From contig CALXLD010000037.1 of assembly GCA_944389105.1 (NCBI GenBank), positions 1 through 59,818 on the forward strand: a stretch of 59,818 nucleotides of DNA, written 5' to 3'. The DNA comes from an uncultured Spirochaetaceae bacterium (GTDB lineage: Bacteria; Spirochaetota; Spirochaetia; Sphaerochaetales; Sphaerochaetaceae). The stretch's first letter is position 1. Every line of letters begins with the position of its first letter. Shown here piece after piece: positions 43,172-52,313 of the stretch. The translations under genes and the position numbers were made by a program. The notes beneath the pieces were generated by a model that saw only the letters and a list, made by a program, of their open reading frames with translations, did not search any database and had not been told where the DNA came from.

Positions 43172-44119
43172 TCAGGTTCTGATTTCTCTGTTGAAAGGCT
43201 TTCCGAGTGCAGATGGTGCTGTAATCTGGTTTCTTGAAGTGAAGGACAGAACAACGATAACAAGCACATATGGGAGCATAACCGCAAGCTCATACGGGAA
43301 TGATATTCCCATACTCTGGACTATCGTCTGGAAAGTCTGTGCAAGGGTAAAGAGAAGCGCGCCGCCCATAATCTGAAGAGGATGCCAATGACCGAAATAT
43401 ACAAGGGCAACAGCAATAAAGCCTCTTCCGGAAATAAGCGTATCGGAGAACATCTTGGCCTGAGCAATCGAAAGGTAAGCACCTGCAAGTCCTGCCAGAG
43501 CCCCTCCTACTACCAGGGCCTCGTAACGAGTAAGGCTTACATTTATTCCCATGGAATCAGCAGCCCTTGGATTAGTTCCCACTGCCCTGATCTTCAATCC
43601 CCAGTAAGTCTTGAAGAGTATGTACCATGCAGCAGGGACAAAAAGATATGCAAGATACGCCATCACGTTATGAGAGAAGAAGATATCACCGATTAACGGA
43701 ATTTCTGAAAGAAGCGGGATATCAACATCAGGAATGCCTGGAATTGACTGCGTTCCACCTACAAAATGCCTGAAGAGAGTTCCGGCAGTTCCTACACCGA
43801 ACATCTGAAGACCTATTCCCGCAATCCCCTGAGGTGCACGGAATGTAACTGTTATCACTCCGAAGAAAAGCCCAAAGAGGGCACCAAGAAGCGCAGCTGC
43901 TCCAAATCCCAGCACATTATACCATTGAGAGACCGCGCCCCCTTTTCCTGCAAGGAATGGAATGAGCATTCCTACAAATGCTCCCATTGCCATAACACCT
44001 TCACATCCCAGGTTGAAGACACCTGCCCTCTGATTGAACATCTCGCCAAGAGAAGCCAGAAGAAGCGCAACAGAGAACGGAATACACATTGAAAGCATAT
44101 TTGTAATGATTGCGACCAT
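43172..44119 (-). CDS. Nucleoside-type ABC transporter permease (second subunit)
   Basis: 315 residues, about eight to ten hydrophobic helices. BPD-type-2 permease pattern (RbsC/NupQ group): EMFNQRAGVFNLGCEGVMAMGAFVG, RAPQGIAGIGLQMFG, LKIRAVGTNPRAADSMGINV (the EAA-like loop) and GGALAGLAGAYLSI. Last gene of the BMP-permease-ATPase operon. Partner of the permease encoded 1 nt upstream. Confidence 0.9.
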   Translation of the reverse strand: MVAIITNMLSMCIPFSVALLLASLGEMFNQRAGVFNLGCEGVMAMGAFVGMLIPFLAGKGGAVSQWYNVLGFGAAALLGALFGLFFGVITVTFRAPQGIAGIGLQMFGVGTAGTLFRHFVGGTQSIPGIPDVDIPLLSEIPLIGDIFFSHNVMAYLAYLFVPAAWYILFKTYWGLKIRAVGTNPRAADSMGINVSLTRYEALVVGGALAGLAGAYLSIAQAKMFSDTLISGRGFIAVALVYFGHWHPLQIMGGALLFTLAQTFQTIVQSMGISFPYELAVMLPYVLVIVVLSFTSRNQITAPSALGKPFNREIRT

Positions 44120-44120
44120 C

Positions 44121-45206
44121 TCACACCTCCTTCTTTCTCAAAGCCTGGTATCTGCGCCAGACTCTATCCTGGAAATATGCATTCGAGAGCACCATCTGTG
44201 CCGTTACTATGACTATGATTATTATTCCCTGCATCACCTGGACTATATTTGCCGGGACTCCGACCATTGTCGGAGCAAGCGTTGATCCATAGATAAGAAG
44301 ACCAAACAGGAATGAAGCCGGAATTATGCCAAAGGGATGAAGTCCTCCGAAAAGAGCAACGACGACACCGGAGAATCCATAGTTGTTGGTTATACCTTCT
44401 ATTGCCCTTCTATGGACTCCTGCAAGCTCAACACCGCCTGCAAGCCCTGCAAACGCACCGGATATAGCCATGGACAGCGCCAGATAGAATCCTACGCTTA
44501 TACCGCCATAGCGGGCAGCTCTAGCACCTGATCCTGAAGCCCGCATCTTATACCCCATTGTAGTCTTCCACATGAGAATAAAGATAAGGACAGCAAGGAC
44601 TATCGCTATTATGATTCCATAATGAAGTCTTCCGGTTATACGGCCAAGCCATACATTCTCAGTCAGTCTCATGGACTGAGGTGTTCCGGTACCATATACC
44701 TGCTCAGCCGGATCGAGATAAATCGTCCGCAGACAGAGCGAGTAGAACTGTGCCGCAATGTAATTGAGCATAACAGTGGAAAGAAGCTCTGATACATTCA
44801 GCTTTGCCTTGAGTATTCCGGGAATGAATCCCCATATACCCCCGCCTATCATCGCAGCAATCATCGCAAGAGGTAAAAGGAGAGGACGAGGAACATCAGG
44901 GAATGCAAGAGCAACTCCTGTAAATGCAAGAAGCCCCATGGCCATCTGCCCTTCTGCTCCGATATTTATTATTCCGGAGCGGTATGCGACAGATATGCCG
45001 AGAGCAATGATGCATAGCGGTATAGCCCTGATCAGGACTTCGGAGATATGAAGCATATTCGTAAGCGGCTCAAAGATGATGACATAGAAGGTATCCGATA
45101 CATCGGCACCTATCATCCAGAGGATAATCGATGCAATGAGAATCGCCGCAATAGCCGCCACTGCGATTATTGATACCTTGAAAGCAATACGGAAACTCTT
45201 TGTCAT
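44121..45206 (-). CDS. Nucleoside-type ABC transporter permease (first subunit)
   Basis: 361 residues. NupP-type permease with longer N-terminal periplasmic loop; motifs SGIINIGAEGQMAMGLLAF, GYKMRASGSGARAARYGGI and GAFAGLAGGVELAGVHRR. Overlaps the ATPase gene by 4 nt and precedes the second permease gene by 1 nt. The two permeases form the heterodimeric channel. Confidence 0.9.
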   Translation of the reverse strand: MTKSFRIAFKVSIIAVAAIAAILIASIILWMIGADVSDTFYVIIFEPLTNMLHISEVLIRAIPLCIIALGISVAYRSGIINIGAEGQMAMGLLAFTGVALAFPDVPRPLLLPLAMIAAMIGGGIWGFIPGILKAKLNVSELLSTVMLNYIAAQFYSLCLRTIYLDPAEQVYGTGTPQSMRLTENVWLGRITGRLHYGIIIAIVLAVLIFILMWKTTMGYKMRASGSGARAARYGGISVGFYLALSMAISGAFAGLAGGVELAGVHRRAIEGITNNYGFSGVVVALFGGLHPFGIIPASFLFGLLIYGSTLAPTMVGVPANIVQVMQGIIIIVIVTAQMVLSNAYFQDRVWRRYQALRKKEV

Positions 45207-46720
45207 TCTTCCTTCACCCCCGCCATGAGTATACCGAGACGTTCCCTTGTAGCCTCGTTCTTATCAAGAATCTTCTGGATAACACCTTTGTAGATTACGG
45301 CAATCCTGTCAGAAAGATTCATGATCTCATCCAGTTCCTCTGAAATCAGAAGTATGCCTATTCCGCTCTCCCTTATTTTCAGAAGCTCGGAGTGAATGAA
45401 TTCCACAGCCCCCATATCAAGTCCTCTGGTAGGATAAACAGCAACAAGGAACTTCGGCTTGCGTTCTATCTCACGGGCAAGGATAACCTTCTGGATATTC
45501 CCTCCTGAAAGAGATCCTGCAGCGGTCTCGATACCAGGGCATCTTATATCGAAGCGTTTGACAAGGCGTTCTGCCGCACTGTCAATTCTGCCGCCATTGA
45601 CAAACCCTTTCGAGGAAAACGTGGAAGAAGAGACATCCTTTAGTATGAAATTCTCTTTTATTGAGAAAGGAGGAACAATTCCCTCAGTATTCCTTTCCTC
45701 TGGAATATATCCCATCCCCTCATCGATTATCTCCCGTGGAGAAAGATTCGATATCTCCTTACCGAAGAAGACTATTCTCCCGCTTTCGACTCTTCTCAGG
45801 CCATTTATCGCCTCTGCAAGTTCTCTCTGCCCATTTCCGGAGACACCTGCTAATCCGACTATCTCCCCTTCTCTCACATCAAGGCTGAGGCCATTGAGAG
45901 CGGGGATTCTTCTGTCGGACATCACGATTGCATTCTCTACAGAGAGAACACATCTGCCCTTTTCCCTTCTCCCTGCATTCTTTGGGAGGATAATCTCATG
46001 GCCTGTCATCTTTGCGGCAATTTCCTGGGATGAGTAATCATTCGTATTACCGGAAAAGACCACTTTGCCATGGCGCAGTATCGTCACCTTATTCGACAGT
46101 GCCTTAACTTCCTGAAGCTTATGGGATATGAAGATGATTGAAAGCTCATCCGTCATTTTATGAAGGAGGGTTATGAGCTCATCGACTTCCTGCGGAGTAA
46201 GAGCTGATGTAGGCTCATCAAGAATCAGGAATCTGGCCCCAAGACAGAGCGTCTTGACTAGCTCAACCTTCTGCTGCTCTCCGACAGATAACTGCCAGAT
46301 ATATGCATCCGGATTTACGCTCAGGCCATATTTTCCGGAAATCTCCTCTATATGCTGCCTGACAGCTTTCATATCAAACCGTTTTTTACCGGTATTCCTA
46401 TAGCCCAGCGCCACATTTTCCGTTACCGTCATATTCGGAACCAGCATATATGTCTGGTGGACCATACCAAGACCTGCACGGAAAGCATCTTCCGGCCCTC
46501 GGAACTTTACGCTCTGGCCATTTATCAGGATACGGCCCTCATCTGGCTGATAAAGTCCCATCAATATATTCATAAGCGTTGTCTTTCCGGCCCCATTCTC
46601 ACCGACAAGGGCGAGAACCTCCCCTTCTCCTACGTTTATGGATATATCATCGGATGCGAGCACTCCGGGAAATCGTTTCGTGATGTGCTCCATCGACAGT
46701 GATTTTATTCTGTTGTCCAT
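45203..46720 (-). CDS. Duplicated ABC ATPase of a BMP-type nucleoside importer
   Basis: 505 residues from ATG 46720; an upstream in-frame ATG at 46735 falls inside a stem-loop and is unlikely. Two ABC domains: first Walker A VGENGAGKTTL with signature LSVGEQQKVE, Walker B FLILDEPTSAL; second half with LAGVSGNGQRELAE (degenerate Walker A) and signature LSGGNIQKVI. The one intact, one degenerate arrangement is standard for RbsA/NupO-type sugar and nucleoside ATPases. No clear Shine-Dalgarno precedes 46720; a further ATG is at 46693. Confidence 0.9.
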   Translation of the reverse strand: MDNRIKSLSMEHITKRFPGVLASDDISINVGEGEVLALVGENGAGKTTLMNILMGLYQPDEGRILINGQSVKFRGPEDAFRAGLGMVHQTYMLVPNMTVTENVALGYRNTGKKRFDMKAVRQHIEEISGKYGLSVNPDAYIWQLSVGEQQKVELVKTLCLGARFLILDEPTSALTPQEVDELITLLHKMTDELSIIFISHKLQEVKALSNKVTILRHGKVVFSGNTNDYSSQEIAAKMTGHEIILPKNAGRREKGRCVLSVENAIVMSDRRIPALNGLSLDVREGEIVGLAGVSGNGQRELAEAINGLRRVESGRIVFFGKEISNLSPREIIDEGMGYIPEERNTEGIVPPFSIKENFILKDVSSSTFSSKGFVNGGRIDSAAERLVKRFDIRCPGIETAAGSLSGGNIQKVILAREIERKPKFLVAVYPTRGLDMGAVEFIHSELLKIRESGIGILLISEELDEIMNLSDRIAVIYKGVIQKILDKNEATRERLGILMAGVKEE

Positions 46721-46734
46721 AGCATGAAACTGCA

Positions 46735-46756
46735 AAGCAGGGCAAAAGCCCTGCTT
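46735..46756 (-). promoter_or_regulatory. Intercistronic stem-loop between binding-protein and ATPase genes
   Basis: Perfect 9-bp stem AAGCAGGGC/GCCCTGCTT with a 4-nt loop and no proper T run (TTTGCAGTTT). Probably a 3' stabiliser or weak attenuator that raises expression of the binding protein over the membrane genes. Confidence 0.6.
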
Positions 46757-46771
46757 CAGATAAAAAGTCTA

Positions 46772-47803
46772 TCAGAGGGTGGAATAATCCACATCTGCCC
46801 AATCTGCTAAAGTTCCATCAGGATCAGCCTGGAAGGAAGCGATTGTCTCGTTTATCAAAGCCTCAAGCTCTGGAGATACCCAGTCAGCCTTAAGGCTCTC
46901 ATTGTAATCGAACAGGAAGCCGCCATTGGCAAAATTCATCGGGATGCATTCCCCGCCACGTGTTCCGCTCTCAATCTTCGAGACAAGTTCCTTTACGACT
47001 GCTGCATAGTTATAAGCAGAAGCAGCGATGCACTTAGCCATACCCTCTTCCGTTGTAAGCTGTGCAAGATCCTGTCCAACCCACATTGCAGTAGGAGATT
47101 CAGCTGTCGCACGAAGAGCGCCAATAGCCTGCTGTGAAGAACCGGTAAGGATATCAGCACCATTTCCAAGCTGGGATGTAGCGACCTCTGAAGCCTTTAC
47201 GTAATCGGAAAAGGATCCTGTATGTGCAACAAGGATCTTTGCCTCAGGGTTGACTGACTTCACACCAAGAACAAAACCGCGGTTATAGCGTGCTGAATCG
47301 CCTGAGTCTACAGGTCCGACAAGGCCAACGATGTTATCCGTTGTATCCGTTCCTGCGATTATACCGTTGATATATCCAGTCTCTTCGGATTCAGGCATAT
47401 ATGTAAAGACATTCTCAGGCCCGATTTCCGATGATGTTCCGAAAGCGAAAGACACATCCGGATATTCTTCAGCCATCTCAAGAACAAGGTTCTTGTACTG
47501 AGCACCATGTGCTATGATCAGGTCATAGCCCTGAGCTACATACTGGCGTGCAATTGAACCTGCATCGACAGGAAGCATCTTCTCAGCATATGAATACTCG
47601 ATGTTCTTGTCCGGCATCTCAGCAATTGCCTGAGTGATACCGTCATGCATGGACTGGCACCAGCCCTTGTCGTCTATTGTGTTCTCAATAATAAGCGCAA
47701 TACGGATTGTATCATCATCTGCACTGGAGGATTCCCCGCTTCCCTGAGCAAATACTGCAAAAGGAAGGATGAGAACAAAAGCGAGCACGAGAAGCTTTTT
47801 CAT
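46772..47803 (-). CDS. BMP family nucleoside-binding protein (PnrA-like)
   Basis: 343 residues. Signal peptide MKKLLVLAFVLILPFAVFAQG; unlike many family members there is no lipobox Cys, so it appears to be a soluble periplasmic protein. BMP-domain features: TIDDKGWCQSMHDGI, YDLIIAHGAQYKN, FAFGTSSE, EETGYINGIIAG and AQLTTEEGMAKCIAASAYNY. Family members bind purine nucleosides (TmpC/PnrA of Treponema). First gene of the ABC operon; promoter candidate at 47836-47863, AAGGAG 8 nt before the ATG. Confidence 0.9.
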   Translation of the reverse strand: MKKLLVLAFVLILPFAVFAQGSGESSSADDDTIRIALIIENTIDDKGWCQSMHDGITQAIAEMPDKNIEYSYAEKMLPVDAGSIARQYVAQGYDLIIAHGAQYKNLVLEMAEEYPDVSFAFGTSSEIGPENVFTYMPESEETGYINGIIAGTDTTDNIVGLVGPVDSGDSARYNRGFVLGVKSVNPEAKILVAHTGSFSDYVKASEVATSQLGNGADILTGSSQQAIGALRATAESPTAMWVGQDLAQLTTEEGMAKCIAASAYNYAAVVKELVSKIESGTRGGECIPMNFANGGFLFDYNESLKADWVSPELEALINETIASFQADPDGTLADWADVDYSTL

Positions 47804-47835
47804 TTGTTTTCTCCTTATCGTTAATCTTTAGGCTC

Positions 47836-47863
47836 AGTATAACAGAGGTTAATATAATGTGAA
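47836..47863 (-). promoter_or_regulatory. Promoter of the nucleoside ABC operon
   Basis: Minus strand TTCACA (47863-47858), 16-bp spacer, TATACT (47841-47836), leader of about 26 nt with Shine-Dalgarno. Confidence 0.55.
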
Positions 47864-47940
47864 GAGAAACAAACAGCTTTATAAGCAATATTAAATAAAG
47901 ATGTTCTTTTTATTACATTTTTGTCTTTTATGATACACAT

Positions 47941-47970
47941 TTGCCCGATATATCTGATTAATGATAGAAT
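47941..47970 (+). promoter_or_regulatory. Candidate promoter of the glycosyltransferase gene
   Basis: TTGCCC (47941-47946), 18-bp spacer, TAGAAT (47965-47970), 15 nt before the ATG; no Shine-Dalgarno is evident. Confidence 0.45.
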
Positions 47971-47985
47971 TCATAAAAAGAACTT

Positions 47986-49167
47986 ATGAGAATATTGCTG
48001 CTTTCTGATTTCTATATACCAGCCGTGAATGGCGTTGTTGTCTCCGTAGAGAACCTTGCCACAGGACTGAGGGAACTGGGGCATGAAGTCAGGATTATGA
48101 CTTTATCCCAGGACAGGAAATCATATTACGAGAATGGCATTTATTATATTGGTTCCCACGATGCCGGGCTGATCTATCCCGGAGCAAGGCTAAGGTCTCC
48201 GACTGCAATGACTTTCTCAGATGAAGTTGAATACTGGAAACCTGATGTGCTTCATACCAATTGTGAGTTCAGTACATTCTTCATCGCGTTATCACTGCGT
48301 AAGCTCTTCCGCATTCCGATTGTGCATACTTATCACACGATGTATGAGGACTATACCCAGTACTTCTTTCCCCCATCGAAAAGAGTCGGAGCTGCAGCGA
48401 TAAGATTCTATACGAAATTCGTTTCAGAGAAGATTGACCATATGATAGCACCAACAGAAAAGGTAAAGGTCCTTCTTGAAAACTATGGAGTCCCCTGCCC
48501 CATAAGCGTCATCCCAACAGGAATCGACATCTCGCTATATTCCGATCCATTATCCGCAGCTGATGCCAAAGCTGTAAGAGAAAAATACGGCATTTCACAA
48601 AACGATGTGCTTTTTACGTATTGCGGAAGACTTGCTGCTGAAAAGAACATCGAGGTTGTGATCAGAGCATTCGGTAAAAGAAAAGAAGGAAGAAGACTCC
48701 TGATCATCGGCGACGGACCAATGAGGAAAACGCTTGAGCTGCTGTCTAAGGAAATCGGAACAGATGCTGTTTTTGCCGGAATGCTCGATAAGAAAGAAGT
48801 AAGCATGTGCTACAGGGCATCCGATGTTTTCGTATCAGCTTCAAGAAGCGAAACCCAGGGCCTTACATTCATAGAAGCAATATCATCATCACTGCCGATG
48901 ATCGTATTCAGAGACACGGTCCTCGATGGAGTAGCCGAGGATGGGAAGAATGGCCTTATCTGCGGCAGCACAGAGGAAATGGAAAAAGCAATCTCACTCA
49001 TTGCAGAGAACAGGGCGCTAAGGGAAAAAATGGCGCTGGAATCAAAAAGGATGTCACAGGCTTTTTCCATATCATCATTCGCCAGGAGCGTCGAAGCACT
49101 TTACAGGACAGTCAGCTCAGGCAATCCGGAACGGATAGAAGAATTTGATACCAAAAACAAAACGTGA
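47986..49167 (+). CDS. GT4 family glycosyltransferase, diacylglycerol glucosyltransferase-like
   Basis: 393 residues, GT-B fold. N-terminal domain opens MRILLLSDFYIPAVNGVVVSV, with the His-containing VHTYHTMYEDY block; the C-terminal domain has VLFTYCGRLAAEKNIEVVI (sugar-nucleotide site) and the EX7E motif in ETQGLTFIEAISS. This pattern fits enzymes that glucosylate diacylglycerol or related lipids in spirochaetes and firmicutes, but other acceptors are possible. No membrane helix. Its 3' end overlaps the convergent ECF fusion gene by 51 nt. Confidence 0.85.
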   Translation: MRILLLSDFYIPAVNGVVVSVENLATGLRELGHEVRIMTLSQDRKSYYENGIYYIGSHDAGLIYPGARLRSPTAMTFSDEVEYWKPDVLHTNCEFSTFFIALSLRKLFRIPIVHTYHTMYEDYTQYFFPPSKRVGAAAIRFYTKFVSEKIDHMIAPTEKVKVLLENYGVPCPISVIPTGIDISLYSDPLSAADAKAVREKYGISQNDVLFTYCGRLAAEKNIEVVIRAFGKRKEGRRLLIIGDGPMRKTLELLSKEIGTDAVFAGMLDKKEVSMCYRASDVFVSASRSETQGLTFIEAISSSLPMIVFRDTVLDGVAEDGKNGLICGSTEEMEKAISLIAENRALREKMALESKRMSQAFSISSFARSVEALYRTVSSGNPERIEEFDTKNKT

Positions 49168-51741
49168 TAGTATCGCCGCAGCAAGAATGGCAAACACAAC
49201 CAGAAGCGAGATGTAATCAGCACCCTTCATCTTTCTGGTCATATACCAGGTCCTCTTCCTGTTTTTCCCAAACCCTCTCAGCACCATGGCATTTGATATG
49301 GTATCTATCCTCTCGAGGGATGACAGGACCAGAGGAGCAAGAACTTTTGATACGCTCTTGATTCTATCGAGGAGAGAAACACCTTTCGAAATGTCCACGC
49401 CCCTTGCCATCTGAGCATGCATTATATGCATATAGTCATCTGTAATCTCTGGAATATACCTGAGAGTCAGCGAAACCGAATAGCTTATCCTGTATGAAAA
49501 ATGAAGTCTGTTCAGGCTGGAGGCGAACTCAGATGGATGAGTTGCGAAGACAAACATCAGAGCCATCGGGAAAATAGCCAGATACTTCATTGATACAGTA
49601 ATAAGGTACATAACCGTCTCAAGTGTCAGGGAATAATCCATGTTCTCAGGTCCTAGGATCACCGTTCTGTGCCCCATTGATATCGGTCCCTGCTGAGGAG
49701 AGAAAAGATAGATGAAAAACGCATTCATAACCATGAAGCCCAGCATCACGAACATCAGCGGAACAAACCTCTTAAGCGGAATAGCCGAAAGCTTCATTAC
49801 ACCTATCGATATAACAAGAAGAAGCAGCAGTATTCTCAGATCGAAGGTTATAAGCGTTATCATGAGCCACATCACGAACACCAGGAACTTCGTAACGCCA
49901 TTGAGTGAATGTATCGGAGAATCTATATCAATATATGAAAGGCCGAAGCCGAACCGCTTCTCTTCCTTCTCTTTCTTCCTCTTCTTCTTCACATCCTTGC
50001 GCTCAAGCTCAGGAGGTGCAGAAAGAAGTGCTTTCTCCTCCTTCTTCACATCATCCTCGACAGAGATGAATGTACGTATGAACGAAGCGATATCCTTTTC
50101 CCCAAGGCCGAGCTTGCTTCCCAGCTCATACAGACTTGTAACACGGAGATTCGCATCCTCGAGAAGTTCCTTATCAGCAAAGATGCTTCCTATCTCCCCG
50201 TCCTTGAGAAGCTTTCCTGAGCACATGACAATCGCCCTGTCCGTATATTCAAGAGCAAGATGCATATCGTGCGTGACAAAGATTATAGTAAGTCCCAGTT
50301 CCTTATTAAGCCGCTCTATGAACTTCATAAGCTGCGTATAGTGCCGCCAGTCCTGTCCGGCTGTAGGTTCATCAAGGATAAGGATCTCAGGCTGAAGAAC
50401 CAGTATGGAAGCTATAGTGACCCTCTTTTTCTGTCCATAGCTTAATGCGCTTATAGGCCATTTCCAGTGTTTCTCAAGCCCGCAGAGCTCAAGCGCATCC
50501 ATTACCCTCTTCTCTACTTCCTTCTCATCCATTCCTCTTTGCCTGAGAGCAAAAGCAACTTCATCATAAATCATCGGATGGGAAATCATGTGATTGGGAT
50601 TCTGCATGACAAAGCCTACGCTTTTGCTTCTTGTGGCTATCGTATCGCCTGCAGCATCCCTGCCATTTATGAGTATTCTTCCAGAATCCGGCCTGATTAT
50701 CCCCATCAGAAGGGAAGCTATCGTCGACTTTCCTGCACCGTTCTTTCCGAGAAGTGCAACCATTTCTCCCCTTTTTACTGAAAAAGAGACATGGCTGAGC
50801 ACATCCTTCTCACCATCATAGGAGAAGGAAACATCATCAAGCACGGCAACGGTCTCATCAGGTATTTCAATGGGTTTTCTTTCATGTTCCTTCATGAAGG
50901 AAAGAAGGGATTCCCGGAATGGGGATATGTCAAGCTCCTCCACAGGAGAAAGCTTTCCGCTGTATGAAGAGATATCGCATCCAGCTGCCTTGAGCGCACT
51001 TATATAAAGAGGCTCCCTTATCCCTGCCTCTTTCAGTACCCCGCTCCTAAGAAGAGCTTCGGTATCTGTATTCAGCGTGACCTCACCGTTTTCGATAAGA
51101 ATGATTCTATCAACGGGATATGAAAGGACATCCTCGAGCCTATGTTCGATGATAACCACGATCTTTCCTGTCTTTCGGTGGATTTCATCGATAAGGCGCA
51201 TTGCTGCCAGTCCGGCAGCAGGATCAAGGTTTGCAAGGGGCTCATCAAACAGCAATACATCAACCTCATCCACAAGGACACCGGCTATGGAAACCCTCTG
51301 CTTCTGTCCCCCTGATAAAGCGCCCGGAGACTGTCTAAGGAAAGCTTCCATATCCACTATAGCAGCGGTATCGAGAACAATCTTCTTCATTCTCTCTGGC
51401 TGAACCATCTGGTTCTCAAGAGAAAATGCTATATCCTCCGCAACAGAAAGCCCTACAAACTGCGCATCCGTATCCTGCAATACAGTTCCGACCTTCTGGG
51501 AAATCGAGAATATATCGCTATCCTTCGTCTCTAGACCGGATACAGTCAGCGACCCCTCTGTCTTACCTTCCATGGAATGGGGAATGAGCCCATTGATTGC
51601 ATTGCCAAGCGTAGACTTGCCAGAACCGGAAGGCCCTATTATCAGAACCTTTTCCCCATCCTTTATCTCAAGGTTGATATGCTTGATAGTCGGTTTTGAC
51701 TGTGAAGCATAGGTAAATGAGAAATCGCTGAATTCTATCAT
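49117..51741 (-). CDS. ECF transporter EcfA-EcfA-EcfT triple fusion
   Basis: 874 residues. First ABC domain: Walker A GPSGSGKST (36-44), signature LSGGQ (142-146), Walker B VLLFDEP (162-168). Second ABC domain at about 300-530: Walker A GKNGAGKST near 332, signature LSYGQKKR, Walker B ILILDEP. A Lys/Glu-rich linker (about 575-600) leads to an EcfT-like domain (about 604-874) with several transmembrane helices and the coupling motifs MARGVD and LRGFG. All energising parts of an ECF importer are thus on one chain. The S component and a SAM hydrolase are encoded directly upstream. The 3' end overlaps the GT4 gene by 51 nt. Confidence 0.9.
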   Translation of the reverse strand: MIEFSDFSFTYASQSKPTIKHINLEIKDGEKVLIIGPSGSGKSTLGNAINGLIPHSMEGKTEGSLTVSGLETKDSDIFSISQKVGTVLQDTDAQFVGLSVAEDIAFSLENQMVQPERMKKIVLDTAAIVDMEAFLRQSPGALSGGQKQRVSIAGVLVDEVDVLLFDEPLANLDPAAGLAAMRLIDEIHRKTGKIVVIIEHRLEDVLSYPVDRIILIENGEVTLNTDTEALLRSGVLKEAGIREPLYISALKAAGCDISSYSGKLSPVEELDISPFRESLLSFMKEHERKPIEIPDETVAVLDDVSFSYDGEKDVLSHVSFSVKRGEMVALLGKNGAGKSTIASLLMGIIRPDSGRILINGRDAAGDTIATRSKSVGFVMQNPNHMISHPMIYDEVAFALRQRGMDEKEVEKRVMDALELCGLEKHWKWPISALSYGQKKRVTIASILVLQPEILILDEPTAGQDWRHYTQLMKFIERLNKELGLTIIFVTHDMHLALEYTDRAIVMCSGKLLKDGEIGSIFADKELLEDANLRVTSLYELGSKLGLGEKDIASFIRTFISVEDDVKKEEKALLSAPPELERKDVKKKRKKEKEEKRFGFGLSYIDIDSPIHSLNGVTKFLVFVMWLMITLITFDLRILLLLLVISIGVMKLSAIPLKRFVPLMFVMLGFMVMNAFFIYLFSPQQGPISMGHRTVILGPENMDYSLTLETVMYLITVSMKYLAIFPMALMFVFATHPSEFASSLNRLHFSYRISYSVSLTLRYIPEITDDYMHIMHAQMARGVDISKGVSLLDRIKSVSKVLAPLVLSSLERIDTISNAMVLRGFGKNRKRTWYMTRKMKGADYISLLVVFAILAAAILSRFVFGIKFFYPFRIA

Positions 51742-51746
51742 CTTTC

Positions 51747-52313
51747 TTACTTTGATTCGTCGAGTGTAAGATTCTGCTTGCCTTTGTAATTCCTTGCGAC
51801 AAGATACATGAGAGCAGAACCGATAATAGCAATCATCACCGTATTTGATACAGCTGTGATAAGCTGCTGTGTGATAACCTTGTCAAATGGTTCACCATAT
51901 GCAAAGTAATCGATGATTGCAGAGATAAGATAACCGATGAAATTAGCTACGAAAGAGATGACAACAAGCAGACTGACGTCAGCTCCGCCGAAGATTCCCT
52001 TCTGTATTCTCTTCTTGGTAATGTATGGGAAAGCTCCGATCATAGCGCCGACAAGGCCGCTTCCGAATGCCCATGAAACCCATACTCCCCAGCCGGAGAA
52101 CGCATCTGTGAGAAGATGTCCGAGAAAACCTGAAATGAATCCTACAACAGGACCGTAGATACCTGCAAAAAGAGCAAGAATAGCCATAGCTGGCTTAAGT
52201 GTTGTATTTGCAAATACAGGAATACCGATAAGACCACCAAAACCATAAAGTGCAGCTGCTATAGCCGTAACAACGACAAGCTTGACACCTTTCATAGCTG
52301 TTGATTCCGACAT
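51747..52313 (-). CDS. ECF transporter S component (UPF0397-like)
   Basis: 188 residues, about five to six transmembrane helices. GLIGIPVFANTTLKPAMAILALFAGIYGPVVGFISGFLGHLLTDA in segments resembles the UPF0397/riboflavin-S-like group, with the GFLGHLLTDAF and GWGVWVSWAFGSGLVGA stretches. It confers substrate binding on the A-A-T fusion encoded 5 nt downstream. Its start overlaps the SAM hydrolase gene by 22 nt. Substrate unproven; context suggests a SAM, adenosine or methionine-related compound. Confidence 0.85.
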   Translation of the reverse strand: MSESTAMKGVKLVVVTAIAAALYGFGGLIGIPVFANTTLKPAMAILALFAGIYGPVVGFISGFLGHLLTDAFSGWGVWVSWAFGSGLVGAMIGAFPYITKKRIQKGIFGGADVSLLVVISFVANFIGYLISAIIDYFAYGEPFDKVITQQLITAVSNTVMIAIIGSALMYLVARNYKGKQNLTLDESK

